A stretch of 64,000 bases of DNA from Hyphomicrobiales bacterium. GTDB lineage: Bacteria; Pseudomonadota; Alphaproteobacteria; Rhizobiales; Phreatobacteraceae. A model generated the notes under the pieces. That model saw only the letters and a program-made list of their open reading frames with translations. It was not told the origin of the DNA and made no database searches. Both the position numbers and the translations under genes were made by a program. The stretch lies in NCBI GenBank assembly GCA_017304475.1, contig JAFKKV010000026.1, positions 1 through 64,000 of the forward strand. The letters run 5' to 3'. Below are positions 24,066 to 32,824 of this stretch, in pieces (position 1 is the first letter of the stretch; each line of letters starts with the position of its first letter).

Positions 24066-25610
24066 TCAGATCGGCACGTGGATGAGGAACGGGCCGGGAC
24101 GGGCAAGGCTCGCCTTGAACAGGTCGATCAGCTCCTCGAGCGTATCGGCACGCGCGGCTTCCACGCCCATGCCCTCGGCGAGCTTGACCCAGTCGAGATC
24201 GGGCCTGCCGATATCGAGCATGTCGAGCGCGATGCGGCCGGGATTCTGCGCCCCGACATTCCTGAGCTCGATCTCGAGGCTCTGATAGGCATTGTTGGCG
24301 AAGATGATGGTGGTGATGTTCAGGTTCTCGCGGGCATGGGTCCACAACGCCTGCAGCGTGTACATGCCGCTGCCGTCGGCCTGCAGCGCCACCACCCGGC
24401 GGTCGGGACAGGCTACCGCCGCCCCCGTCGCCAGCGGCAGGCCGATGCCGATCGAGCCGCCGGTCAGGGCCAGCCAGTCATGCGGCGGGCAGCCGGCGGT
24501 CTGGGCATAGGTGGTGCCCACCGAATTGATCGCCTCGTCGACGATGATGGCGTTTTCCGGCAGCAGCGCGCCGATCACCGCACCGACCGTGTCGGGCGTG
24601 ATCGCGCCCGTCGGCAGGGACGGCCGGCCTGCCGGCTGGACGACCGCGCCGCCGAGCGGTGCCTTGACCGCTTCGGCAAGGCGCATCAGCGCATCCTCGA
24701 TATCATCATGCGGTTCGGCCAGTAGATGCACGGCGCAGCCCTCGGGCATGACCAGGCTCGGCGTATCCGGATAGGCGAAGAAAGCGACCGGCGTTTTGGC
24801 GCCGATCAAGATGACATGACGATAGCGCTCGAGCTGGGTCAGCGCCTGCTTGATCGGATAGAAGATCCGGCTGACCGTCGAGCGCCCGGCGCCGCGCTCG
24901 ACGCGGCTATTGGAGGTCGGCGCGATCATATGCGCGCCGGTCGCGGCGCTGATGGCGCTGGCGATCTTCAGCGGGTTCGCCCGCAGGGCACGGCCGCCGA
25001 CCAGGAGCAGCACCGGCTCGCCCGAACGTAGCGCGGTGACGGCCTCCAGCACGGCGGTGTCGGAGACCTTGGAACGATCAGGAGCCTTGGCCACCGGCGC
25101 CGGGCCGTCGGAGAGGTTCCAGGCGGTATCGGCCGGCAGGATCAAGGTGGCGATCTGGCCCGGCGCGGTCAGCGCGACGGTGACCGCCTCGGCGCCGTCG
25201 CCGGCCACCGAACGAGCATCCATCGAGGTCTTGACCCAGGCCGACATCGGACGTGCGACGCCTTCGACATCGGCGGTCAGCGGCGCGTCATATTGCCGGT
25301 GATGGGTGGCATGTTCGCCGACGATATTGACGATCGGCGTATTGGCCTTGCGGGCATTGTGCAGATTGGCCAGCGCATTGCCGAGGCCTGGGCCGAGATG
25401 CAGCAGGGTTGCCGCCGGCTTGTCGGCCATCCGACCATAGCCGTCGGCCGCGCCCGAGACGACGCCTTCGAACAGGGAGAGCACGCAGCGCATGCCGCCG
25501 ACGCGGTCGAGCGCCGCGACGAAATGCATCTCCGAAGTGCCGGGATTGGCGAAACAGGTATCGACCCCGCCCGCGATCAATGTTCTCACCAGGCTCTCGG
25601 CGCCGTTCAT
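24066..25610 (-). CDS. Thiamine-diphosphate enzyme, acetolactate synthase/benzoylformate decarboxylase-like
   Basis: A 514-residue cytosolic ThDP enzyme; AGGAGATGAC precedes ATG 25610. The N-terminal domain has the catalytic Glu in SLFEGVVSGAADGYGR (about 49-64). The central domain has SNSRVERGAG. The ThDP-Mg motif is QADGSGMYTLQAL...IIFANNAYQ (about 405-440). Shorter than catabolic IlvB-type enzymes and lacking a regulatory subunit, it is more likely a 2-oxoacid decarboxylase or carboligase than a branched-chain biosynthetic enzyme. It is the last gene of the amidohydrolase/Pot-type importer cluster. Confidence 0.82.
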   Translation of the reverse strand: MNGAESLVRTLIAGGVDTCFANPGTSEMHFVAALDRVGGMRCVLSLFEGVVSGAADGYGRMADKPAATLLHLGPGLGNALANLHNARKANTPIVNIVGEHATHHRQYDAPLTADVEGVARPMSAWVKTSMDARSVAGDGAEAVTVALTAPGQIATLILPADTAWNLSDGPAPVAKAPDRSKVSDTAVLEAVTALRSGEPVLLLVGGRALRANPLKIASAISAATGAHMIAPTSNSRVERGAGRSTVSRIFYPIKQALTQLERYRHVILIGAKTPVAFFAYPDTPSLVMPEGCAVHLLAEPHDDIEDALMRLAEAVKAPLGGAVVQPAGRPSLPTGAITPDTVGAVIGALLPENAIIVDEAINSVGTTYAQTAGCPPHDWLALTGGSIGIGLPLATGAAVACPDRRVVALQADGSGMYTLQALWTHARENLNITTIIFANNAYQSLEIELRNVGAQNPGRIALDMLDIGRPDLDWVKLAEGMGVEAARADTLEELIDLFKASLARPGPFLIHVPI

Positions 25611-25678
25611 GTCATCTCCTGCCATCTGTTGTCGGTTCGCACGCAGCGGGCCGGGCCAGGGGCCCGGCCCGTCACGAC

Positions 25679-26686
25679 TCACAAGGGGTCGCGAATGAGC
25701 GGCGAGGTGGAGCAATGAATGCCGCCGCCGCCGAGCGCAACCTTGTCATAGGCAACCACGCGCGTGGTGATGCCGGCCGCGGCGAATTTATCCATGGTCC
25801 GCGGCGAAATGCCCTGGGGCACGATGACATGGCCCGGCCGCACGGCGAGGCAGTTGATCACCCAGTTCTGGTCGTCGGGGCAAACCTCGATCTGGCGGAT
25901 CTTCAATTCCTTCAGCTTTTCCAGGAACCAGAAGGGCAGCAGCGAGGGATTCACGAAGGCGGTATCGCGGTCGATCATCACGAACATGCCGTCGATATGC
26001 AGGCGATAGCCGGTGAGATGGACGCGCAGCAATTCCACCCCTTGGGTACGCAGCACCTCCTCGACCTGGCGCGCGCCCTCCTCGTCGACGCGGCTCGACA
26101 GGCCGACCACCGCCACCTTGGGCGTGATGAAGGCGAAGCTGCCGCCTTCCATCAGGCCGGTGCCGGAAATGGTGCGCAGGATCGGCATGCCGAGCTTGGC
26201 CAGCGTCCTGGTGACCGGCAATTCCTCGCCGCGCCGGATCGGCGGGCCGAGGCGAGTGACGATGGCGCCGCCGTCGACGGCGATGACGCTGTCGCGGGTA
26301 TAGACGGTCTTCATCTTGCCCGGCGCGCATTGGTCGACATAAACGACCTCGGCGCCTTCAGCGCGCAATGCGCTGGACAGCGCGTCGTGCTGGGCCTGCT
26401 GCGCCGCCAGGTCCGGGATCGTGTCGCCGCGCCAGTACCAGCCCTGCTCGGGATCACCGAAAGCGCCGATATCCGGCAGGCGCTTGTTGGCCTCGACGAC
26501 ACCCAGTTCGGCGCCCGGGCGATGCATCAGCACCATGCGGATCTGGCCGACATCGTTGTTGCAGCCCCAGTGGCGGCCCCAGACGCCGACCTGCTCGGAT
26601 TCGGTCTCGAAGGCCGGCTCGGCGCGCGAGGGGAAGGCCTTGATCAGCATGTTGTAGCGGTATTCGGGTTCGGAAATGATCGACAT
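25679..26686 (-). CDS. Arginine deiminase/dimethylargininase-fold hydrolase
   Basis: A 335-residue guanidine-modifying-superfamily enzyme; GGGAGAGACACCC precedes ATG 26686. Signature residues are YTRDS (129-133), Glu180 in LMEGGSFAF, His230 in YRLHIDGMF and the terminal nucleophile Cys325 in GGGGIHCSTSPLIRDP. This Cys-His-Glu set cleaves guanidino C-N bonds (arginine, agmatine, methylarginines) or transfers amidines. It is between an M20 amidohydrolase gene and the ThDP gene, in a cluster with a polyamine-type importer. A guanidino or related substrate is therefore plausible; exact one unknown. Confidence 0.82.
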   Translation of the reverse strand: MSIISEPEYRYNMLIKAFPSRAEPAFETESEQVGVWGRHWGCNNDVGQIRMVLMHRPGAELGVVEANKRLPDIGAFGDPEQGWYWRGDTIPDLAAQQAQHDALSSALRAEGAEVVYVDQCAPGKMKTVYTRDSVIAVDGGAIVTRLGPPIRRGEELPVTRTLAKLGMPILRTISGTGLMEGGSFAFITPKVAVVGLSSRVDEEGARQVEEVLRTQGVELLRVHLTGYRLHIDGMFVMIDRDTAFVNPSLLPFWFLEKLKELKIRQIEVCPDDQNWVINCLAVRPGHVIVPQGISPRTMDKFAAAGITTRVVAYDKVALGGGGIHCSTSPLIRDPL

Positions 26687-26738
26687 GGGTGTCTCTCCCT
26701 CGAGGGCGATGTTCGGAGTGCTTCTGGTTATCGGGGGC

Positions 26739-28340
26739 TCACGGCGCGGTGGTCGGAATGGTCCATTCCAGTCCGCGGGCGGTCGCGACATATTCGGGCC
26801 AGCGGTAGTGAACCGGCGCCGGGAAATCTCCAGGCAGCAGCGGCGCCACCCATTTCGAACCGCCGATGCCGCCACCGGTGCGCTCGCGGAACTCGGCCTG
26901 GGCTTTGGCCAGCGACTGGCCATCGGTCAACAGGTCGAGAATGGTGGTGGCGATCACCTTGCTCGCCGTCAGCCACATCGGGTCGATGCAGTCGGGCACG
27001 CCGCCCATGGCGTAGCGCGTCCAGTCGGGATAGCGGTAACCGGGATTGGGCGCCCGCAAGGTCGGCCGGCCGACATAGAGGCGCACGGTCGGCGCGTGCC
27101 ACGTGTAGTCGACATAGTCGTCGGCGGCGAGATTGGTCTGCCAGGGCGGCAATTGCTCGCGAAATGCCTTCTCGCCCTCCCAGGGCGCGGTCAGTTCCTG
27201 GATCTCCGGCGTGAACGGATCGGCCATCGGTTCCAGGCCGAGGCCAGCCTGGATCTCGCGGGCGAAGGCCTTGGCCTTGTCGCCCCACTGCGGCGCGCCG
27301 ATCGCCTCGAAATTGCGCCAGGCGACCTCGGCCATGGCGTGGTTGGCGAGCCCGGCGCGGGTGCGGGTGATCCAGGCCGCGGTCACCTTGCTGTGGGTCA
27401 TGGCGGCGCAATGCTCGGCATTGCGATCGAGCACCTCGAACACCCGCTCGCACATGTCGAGGGTGGGCGCGCGCAGCGAATACTGGATCTGGCCGAGGCC
27501 CGGCGCGATATTGTCGGCGGCGGCCTGGCCGGCATGCAGGATGAACTCGTTCAGGCTCCAGCTGCCATGGTGGGGCAGCATGGATTCCTTCATGTATTTC
27601 GACGAGGTGTACATCAGGCAGACCGCGTCGATGGCGCCGGGCGCGCGCGCCGCCGAATGGCTGTGGGTGACGCCGGTCACCGCGCCGGAATTCTGCCAGG
27701 TCTCCGGGTTCTCGCATTCGAAAGTGTAGATGCGGCTCCAGTAGGGCGCGCTGTGGGTGTCCCAGAAGCAGCTATTGGCGAGCCTCGGGAATGAGTGCGG
27801 ATGGAAGCTGATGGCCGCGTCCAGGTCGTCGTAATACCCCTTGGCGGCATGAACCGGCTTCGAGCCACACATCTTCTCGGCAGGTTCGCCGAAAAACTTC
27901 AGGCGCCCCTTGATGCCGCGCTCCTGCATGACCTTCTTGGCGGCGAGGAAGCCGGTGAAGGAGCCCATGCCGAGCGCCGAATGCGGATCGGTGTGGCCGG
28001 CGGCGTGACGGTTCACACCGAGACGTGGCTGGCGCCGCGGCACCGGGTCCTGCGACGTGCCGGGCACCGCGTCATATTCGGCATAGCCGCCAATGGTCGG
28101 CCCCTCGCCGTTCGACCAGGTCGCGCAGAAGGCGGTCGGCATGCCGCCGGAACCGACCTCGACCTCGAAACCCTCGGCGCGCAGGCGTTCGACATACCAG
28201 GCCGCCGACTTGTATTCGCGCCAGGACGGCTCGTGGAAGTCCCAGATCGTCATGTGATCGCGGGACAGCCGCGGGCTGTTCTCGTCGATCCAATCGAGGG
28301 CGAGAACCTTGTCGGGACCGAAGGCGTCGCGTCGGGTCAT
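26739..28340 (-). CDS. M20 family amidohydrolase (AbgB-like)
   Basis: A 533-residue metal-dependent aminoacylase/carboxypeptidase-type enzyme from ATG 28340. Metal-site segments are GGYAEYDAVPG (about 109-119), AGHTDPHSALGMGSF (about 134-148), FFGEPAEKMCGSKP (about 170-183) and SFHPHS. The dimerisation segment contains THSHSAARAPGAIDAVCLMY. Proteins of this type cleave amide bonds of N-acyl amino acids or p-aminobenzoyl-glutamate. It is the first enzyme behind the Pot-type permeases and may process the imported compound. Length is somewhat above E. coli AbgB. Confidence 0.85.
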   Translation of the reverse strand: MTRRDAFGPDKVLALDWIDENSPRLSRDHMTIWDFHEPSWREYKSAAWYVERLRAEGFEVEVGSGGMPTAFCATWSNGEGPTIGGYAEYDAVPGTSQDPVPRRQPRLGVNRHAAGHTDPHSALGMGSFTGFLAAKKVMQERGIKGRLKFFGEPAEKMCGSKPVHAAKGYYDDLDAAISFHPHSFPRLANSCFWDTHSAPYWSRIYTFECENPETWQNSGAVTGVTHSHSAARAPGAIDAVCLMYTSSKYMKESMLPHHGSWSLNEFILHAGQAAADNIAPGLGQIQYSLRAPTLDMCERVFEVLDRNAEHCAAMTHSKVTAAWITRTRAGLANHAMAEVAWRNFEAIGAPQWGDKAKAFAREIQAGLGLEPMADPFTPEIQELTAPWEGEKAFREQLPPWQTNLAADDYVDYTWHAPTVRLYVGRPTLRAPNPGYRYPDWTRYAMGGVPDCIDPMWLTASKVIATTILDLLTDGQSLAKAQAEFRERTGGGIGGSKWVAPLLPGDFPAPVHYRWPEYVATARGLEWTIPTTAP

Positions 28341-28375
28341 GAAACTCGTTCCGTCTGGCGCGTGCGATCCGCACG

Positions 28376-28505
28376 CATTGCGGGAAAGAGCGGAAGCAAA
28401 GCATCCGCATGGCTGGAAAGAGCGGAGGCAAAGCGTCCGCACGGCTGGAAGGAACGGACGCGGGGCGTCCGCACGGCTGGCAAAGGGGCGGACGCCTCAT
28501 GTCCG
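28376..28505. repeat. Four-unit imperfect 32-bp tandem repeat
   Basis: Units at 28376-28407, 28408-28439, 28440-28471 and 28472-28505 (32, 32, 32 and 34 bp). Each begins CATTG, CATGG or CACGG and ends with TCCG; GGCTGGAAAGAGCGGAGGCA is typical of unit 2. It fills the 178-bp gap between the permease gene (stop 28519) and the amidohydrolase gene. Because 32 is not a multiple of 3 and the units abut without spacers, it is neither a coding repeat nor CRISPR. It may be a slippage product with regulatory effect on the downstream enzyme genes. Confidence 0.8.
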
Positions 28506-28518
28506 CATGGCGAGAGGC

Positions 28519-29313
28519 TCAGCGGGCGCGGCGCGCCCGGATGGCGATGTCGATGAACAGGAGAGCGAGGGTGATCAGCACCAGCACGGCGGCGACCGCG
28601 GCCATGGTCGGGTCGAGATGCTCGTTGATGCCGTCCCACATCCGGCGCGGCAGCGTGAAGACGCCGCGGCCGGCGATGAACAGCACGATCACCAGTTCGT
28701 CCCAGCTATGGATGAAGGCGAAGATCACGCCGGAAATGACGCCGGGCAGGATATTCGGAATGATCACCAGGCGCAGCGTCTGGCTCATGCTGGCGCCGAG
28801 ATTGAGGGCGGCCTGTTCGAGCCTCGGGTCGAAACCCGCCAGCGCCGTCGACACGGTGATGACGACATAGGGAAGCCCGGTGACGGCATGGGCGATGATC
28901 ACCCCGGTATAGGTGTCGATCAGCCGGAGATCGATCCAGAACTGGTAGATGCCCAGCGCATAAACGATGGTCGGCACCATGATCGGCATCAGCATGACCA
29001 GCCGGATGACATTGCTGGCGCGGTTGCTCAGCCGCCAGCAGCCGATGGCGCAGAGCGTGCCGGCGACCGCCGCGATGGCGGTCGAGGCGACCGCGATGAT
29101 CAGGCTGTGCAGGATGCTGGAGAGCCATTCCTGGCTGGTCAGCAGGTTGCGGAAATATTGCAGCGACACGCCGTTCTGCGGCAGCGACAGATAGTGCCGG
29201 TCGGTGACCGAGACCGCGAAGACGATCGATATCGGCAGGACCAGGAAGCAGATGATGGCCCAGGCCATCGAGCGGGTCATCAGCGAGGTGGAGCCGTAGC
29301 CGGAACTGGTCAT
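28519..29313 (-). CDS. ABC transporter permease, PotC type
   Basis: Inner-membrane permease, 264 residues, of the polyamine/opine/phosphonate importer family. Six hydrophobic segments are evident, starting MAWAIICFLVLPISIVFAVSVT. The EAA loop is EQAALNLGASMSQTLRLVIIPNILPGV (about 165-191). It starts 3 nt after the PotB-type gene, showing an operon. It pairs with PotB to form the channel driven by the PotA-type ATPase. Confidence 0.88.
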   Translation of the reverse strand: MTSSGYGSTSLMTRSMAWAIICFLVLPISIVFAVSVTDRHYLSLPQNGVSLQYFRNLLTSQEWLSSILHSLIIAVASTAIAAVAGTLCAIGCWRLSNRASNVIRLVMLMPIMVPTIVYALGIYQFWIDLRLIDTYTGVIIAHAVTGLPYVVITVSTALAGFDPRLEQAALNLGASMSQTLRLVIIPNILPGVISGVIFAFIHSWDELVIVLFIAGRGVFTLPRRMWDGINEHLDPTMAAVAAVLVLITLALLFIDIAIRARRAR

Positions 29314-29316
29314 GGT

Positions 29317-30225
29317 TCACGCCGCCCCGAACAGTTTGCGCAGGTCGACGATGCGGCTGAGCACGGCGAGCAATCCGCCGATGACCACCAGCAAGGTGGC
29401 GGCCAGCATGGTGCCGACGCCCCAGCGGACGATCTCCAGGATCTGCACCTTGATATATTCGGCGATCATCAGGGTCTTGCCGCCGCCGAGGATGGCCGGG
29501 GTGACGAAGAAGCCGAGCGAGAAGATGAAGACCAGGATGCCGGCGCCGACCACGCCCGGCATCGACAGCGGCAGGAACACCTTGCGGAAGGCGACGCCGC
29601 GGGTGGCGCCGAGGCCGCGGGCGGCCGCGATGCAGCGCTGGTCGATGTCGCGCATGTTGGAATAGATCGGCAGGATGCCGAAGGGCAGCATGTAGTGGAT
29701 CATGCCGATCATCACGCCGGTCTCGTTCCAGATCAGGTTGAGCGGCGTATCGATGAGCCCGGTCGAGATCAGCGTGTTGTTGATCAGCCCTTCGCGGCGC
29801 AGCAGCACGAACCAGGCGAAGGCCCGCACCAGCACCGAGATCCACAGCGGCACCAGCACGCCGAGGAACATCCAGCGCTGCACCCGTTCGCTCGCATGCA
29901 CCAGGACATAGGACACGACATAGGCGAGCACGAGGGTGATCAGCGTGGTGATGACGCTGATCCGCGCGGTGGTCCAGAGCATGCGCTGGATCGAGGCGCT
30001 GGTCGCCAGCAGGGCGAAATTGTCGATGCCCGGCTGCGGCTCCGTGACGCTCATCCAGAGCACCCGGGAGATCGGATAGAGATAGAACACCACCATCATC
30101 GCCAAGGCCGGCATGATCAGCAGCCAGTAGCGTCCGGTCGCGCTGAAATGCAGGCGGCGCGACGGCGGAGATGTCAGCCGGGCGGCGGAGGCGGTCATGG
30201 GTTGGACATCCGGGCTTGCGATCAC
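29317..30225 (-). CDS. ABC transporter permease, PotB type
   Basis: Inner-membrane permease, 302 residues from GTG 30225 (GAGG 7 nt upstream; ATG 30198 is an alternative lacking a ribosome-binding site). The first segment is YWLLIMPALAMMVVFYLYPISRVLWMSVT, the classic PotB-type start. The EAA loop is AAARGLGATRGVAFRKVFLPLSMPGV (about 206-231). It lies between the PotD-type gene and the PotC-type gene. Confidence 0.88.
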   Translation of the reverse strand: MIASPDVQPMTASAARLTSPPSRRLHFSATGRYWLLIMPALAMMVVFYLYPISRVLWMSVTEPQPGIDNFALLATSASIQRMLWTTARISVITTLITLVLAYVVSYVLVHASERVQRWMFLGVLVPLWISVLVRAFAWFVLLRREGLINNTLISTGLIDTPLNLIWNETGVMIGMIHYMLPFGILPIYSNMRDIDQRCIAAARGLGATRGVAFRKVFLPLSMPGVVGAGILVFIFSLGFFVTPAILGGGKTLMIAEYIKVQILEIVRWGVGTMLAATLLVVIGGLLAVLSRIVDLRKLFGAA

Positions 30226-30275
30226 GATGAGGCCTCGGCGGCGCGGCCCCGCAAGGCCGCGCCGCCGGCGATGGC

Positions 30276-31337
30276 TCAGGACGAGATGAAGTCGAGATAG
30301 GCCTGGAAGGTCTTCGAGTGGTTCTCGATGTACCAGGCGGCATTGATCTTGGCCTGCACCGCGGCATTGGACGGATCGGCCGGGTTCATGGCCCGCTGGG
30401 CCTCCGGAACCAGGGCCTGGGCCGCCGGATTGGAGGGCCCGTTGCCCATGGCGGCGAGCAGCTTCACCTGGCCCTCGGGTTGCTGCATCGAGGCGATGGC
30501 ACGGAAGGCTTCGGCGCCGGCCGGATTGCCCTTCGGCACCACCCAGAGGCCCGGCTGCAGCAGGCCGTCCTTGAAGGTGAAGGCGATGCGGTTATTGGTC
30601 TCCGCCTTCAGGATGTTGGCCCGGGTGTGCCACAGCAGGCCCATGACGCATTCGCCGTCGCGCATCAGGCTCTGGCTCTCGGCGCCGCTGTTCCAGTAGA
30701 GCACTTCCTTCTTGATGGTCGCGAGCTTGGCGAAGGCGCGCCTGGTGTCGAGCGGGTAGAGCTTGTCGATCGGCACGCCGTCGGCAAGCAGGCAGAGCTC
30801 GAGCATGGCCTGGGAATCTTTGCGCATCATGCGCCGGCCGGGATATTTCTTCAGGTCGAAGAAATCGGCGAGCGTCGGCGTCTCCTTGACCTTGGCGGTG
30901 TCCCAGGCGAGCACCGAGGAGAACATGTAGTTCACCACGCCGTTCTCATAGGCGAATTCCGCCGGCACCTTGGTCTTGTCGACGATGCTGTAGTCGATCT
31001 TCTCGAGCGCATTGCGCGGCCCGAGCTCGGCGAGCGTCGTGATGCCGGCATCGCAGATGTCCCAGGTGACATTGCGCGACTGCACCATGGTGAGGATCTT
31101 GCCGTTCAGCGGGCCGCTGCCGTCGAGCACGATGCGGCCGCCCTGGGCGGCGAAGGGCTGCACATAGGCCTCGTCGAAGGCCTTCATGGCGGCGCCGCCA
31201 TAATTGACCAGGATGACCTCCTTGCGCGCCTGGGCAAGCGCGCTGGCCGAGCCGAACACGGCGGGCGTGGCAAGGACCGCCGCTCCCTGGAGCAGGGCGC
31301 GCCTGGAAATGTCGAAAGTTGCGTTGCGTTTGGTCAT
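30276..31337 (-). CDS. ABC transporter substrate-binding protein, PotD-like
   Basis: A 353-residue periplasmic receptor of the spermidine/putrescine family. It begins with a twin-arginine-type signal (ISRRALLQGAAVLATPAVFGSASALAQA). The mature protein has VILVNYGGAAMKAFDEAY, TWDICDAGITTLAELG, a PTLADFFDLKKYPGRR loop and the GLWVVPKGNPAGAEAFRAI region typical of PotD-like proteins. The family now includes receptors for many cationic and acidic compounds, so the ligand is uncertain; the guanidine-type enzyme downstream favours a cationic one. Confidence 0.87.
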   Translation of the reverse strand: MTKRNATFDISRRALLQGAAVLATPAVFGSASALAQARKEVILVNYGGAAMKAFDEAYVQPFAAQGGRIVLDGSGPLNGKILTMVQSRNVTWDICDAGITTLAELGPRNALEKIDYSIVDKTKVPAEFAYENGVVNYMFSSVLAWDTAKVKETPTLADFFDLKKYPGRRMMRKDSQAMLELCLLADGVPIDKLYPLDTRRAFAKLATIKKEVLYWNSGAESQSLMRDGECVMGLLWHTRANILKAETNNRIAFTFKDGLLQPGLWVVPKGNPAGAEAFRAIASMQQPEGQVKLLAAMGNGPSNPAAQALVPEAQRAMNPADPSNAAVQAKINAAWYIENHSKTFQAYLDFISS

Positions 31338-31385
31338 GGCGAGGTTCCCGTCTGTTCGTCTTGGTCTTGATGCGATGCGTGAGGC

Positions 31386-32486
31386 TCAGGTGTCGGCGAC
31401 CAGGGTGCCGGCGTCGCGGTCCCAGCCGATGGTCACGGGCTGGCCGGCGACCGGCGGATCGCCGTATTTCCAGGTCGGGATCACCATGGCGACGGCGCCG
31501 AATTCCAGCGTCTCGACCACCAGGCGGAACTGCGACCCGAAATAGTTCCATTCCGAAACGATGCCCTTGAGCAGGTTGTCGGATGCAGCCGCCGCCCCGG
31601 CGATCACGATCTTTTCCGGCCGCAAGGCGATCACCACGTCGGCACCCACCGCGGGGCGCTCGTCGTCCGGGCAGGCCTGGACGATCCTGACGCCCTGATG
31701 CGTCAGCGCGAAACCGCCGGCGGCATGGCTTTCGACCTTGCCGCGCAGGAAATTGCTCTTGCCCAGGAAGTCGGCGACGAAACGCGTCGCCGGCCGATCA
31801 TAGAGCTCACCCGGCGAACCCTGCTGGACCACCTTGCCGTCGCGCATGACGACGATCCGGTCCGACATGGAGAGCGCTTCATCCTGGTCGTGGGTGACAT
31901 AGATGAAGGTCAGGCCGACACGCTTGTGCAGGCGCTTCAGCTCCTCCTGCAGCTCGGCCCTGAGTTTCTTGTCGAGCGCGCTCAGCGGCTCGTCGAGCAG
32001 CAGCAGGTGGGGCGTGAACACCATGGCGCGGGCGAGCGCGACGCGCTGCTGCTGGCCGCCGGAGAGCTGGCGCGGATAGCGGTCGGCGCGGGAGGCCAGT
32101 TGCACCAGATCGAGCGCCGCATCGACCTTCTCCTTGATCTCGGCGGCCGGCCTTTTGCGCACCTTCAGCGGAAAGGCGACATTGTCCTGCACCGTCATGT
32201 GCGGGAACAGGGCGTAGCCCTGGAACACCATGCCGAAATTGCGCTGCTCGGGCGGCAGATGACCGATGCTGCGCCCATCCAGAAGGATGTCGCCGCGATC
32301 GGGCTGAACGAAGCCGGCGATCGACATCAGAAGGGTGGTCTTGCCCGAGCCGGAGGGCCCGAGCAGCGTCAGAAACTCGCCGCGCCTGACCGCCAGGGAT
32401 ACGTTATCGAGCGCAGTAAATCCTCCGTAGAATTTACTCAGGCTGTCGATATTTAAATCATGACCAATCTGAACAGCCGCCGTCAC
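31386..32486 (-). CDS. ABC transporter ATP-binding protein, PotA type
   Basis: Cytoplasmic ATPase, 366 residues. Walker A is GPSGSGKTT (43-51), the signature is LSGGQQQR, Walker B is LLLLDEPLSALD and the switch His is in THDQDEALSMSDR. A C-terminal TOBE domain begins near residue 280 (ALRPEKIVI). The GTG at 32486 is the only start upstream of the conserved IDSLSKFYGG and has a weak ribosome-binding site. It heads a seven-gene directional cluster with receptor, two permeases and three enzymes. Confidence 0.9.
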   Translation of the reverse strand: MTAAVQIGHDLNIDSLSKFYGGFTALDNVSLAVRRGEFLTLLGPSGSGKTTLLMSIAGFVQPDRGDILLDGRSIGHLPPEQRNFGMVFQGYALFPHMTVQDNVAFPLKVRKRPAAEIKEKVDAALDLVQLASRADRYPRQLSGGQQQRVALARAMVFTPHLLLLDEPLSALDKKLRAELQEELKRLHKRVGLTFIYVTHDQDEALSMSDRIVVMRDGKVVQQGSPGELYDRPATRFVADFLGKSNFLRGKVESHAAGGFALTHQGVRIVQACPDDERPAVGADVVIALRPEKIVIAGAAAASDNLLKGIVSEWNYFGSQFRLVVETLEFGAVAMVIPTWKYGDPPVAGQPVTIGWDRDAGTLVADT

Positions 32487-32824
32487 GCTTGCTATACCCC
32501 GCTGTCGTCATTTTTTTGTTTTGCGACCATCTTCCTTGGCGAGTGCGGCTCCGCCGCGAAACGCCTGATAGTCTTGCTGCAACATGAAAAGTGTGGCCGA
32601 GAGGCCCAGACGCAACAATCATCTAATTTGCACATGAATGGTGTTTTTTTTGAACGATTGGCGTGGCCGCGCGGAGTAAATCTTGTCCCGGCCAACCACG
32701 CTCCGGCCAACGCAAAGCGCCCGCGCGCGACATCCGCACCGGGAGGGTGCGGGTCGCGCGCGGGCGCTTGGACGCAACGGGGGATCGGCCGGGGGGCGCA
32801 GGCCACCCCGTCGGCCGCAGGATA
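32487..32824. other. 338-bp intergenic region: potA leader plus gabT downstream hairpin
   Basis: No gene seen. The part next to potA (about 32487-32660) is relatively AT-rich with T-runs (32510-32520, 32645-32650) and probably carries the minus-strand promoter of the importer cluster. The gabT side holds a long hairpin at 32715-32769. Confidence 0.55.
32715..32769 (-). terminator. Very stable hairpin downstream of gabT
   Basis: A perfect 17-bp outer stem (32715-32731 with 32753-32769, AAGCGCCCGCGCGCGAC and its complement), a 2-nt bulge, a 7-bp inner stem CCGCACC/GGTGCGG and a 5-nt loop. It begins 56 nt after the gabT stop. The minus strand beyond it lacks a T-tract, so it may need Rho or protect the mRNA end instead of acting as a simple intrinsic terminator. 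Confidence 0.6.

Noticed and set aside
24066..25610. Biosynthetic acetolactate synthase IlvB
   Set aside because: No regulatory subunit gene, shorter than IlvB, and located at the end of a catabolic cluster.
28376..28505. Possible CRISPR array
   Set aside because: Units abut with no unique spacers, they diverge from one to the next, and no cas gene is present.
28309..30300. A 663-residue plus-strand frame
   Set aside because: Antisense to the two PotBC-type permeases; composition is His/Gln/Asp-rich, as expected from complemented membrane-protein codons.
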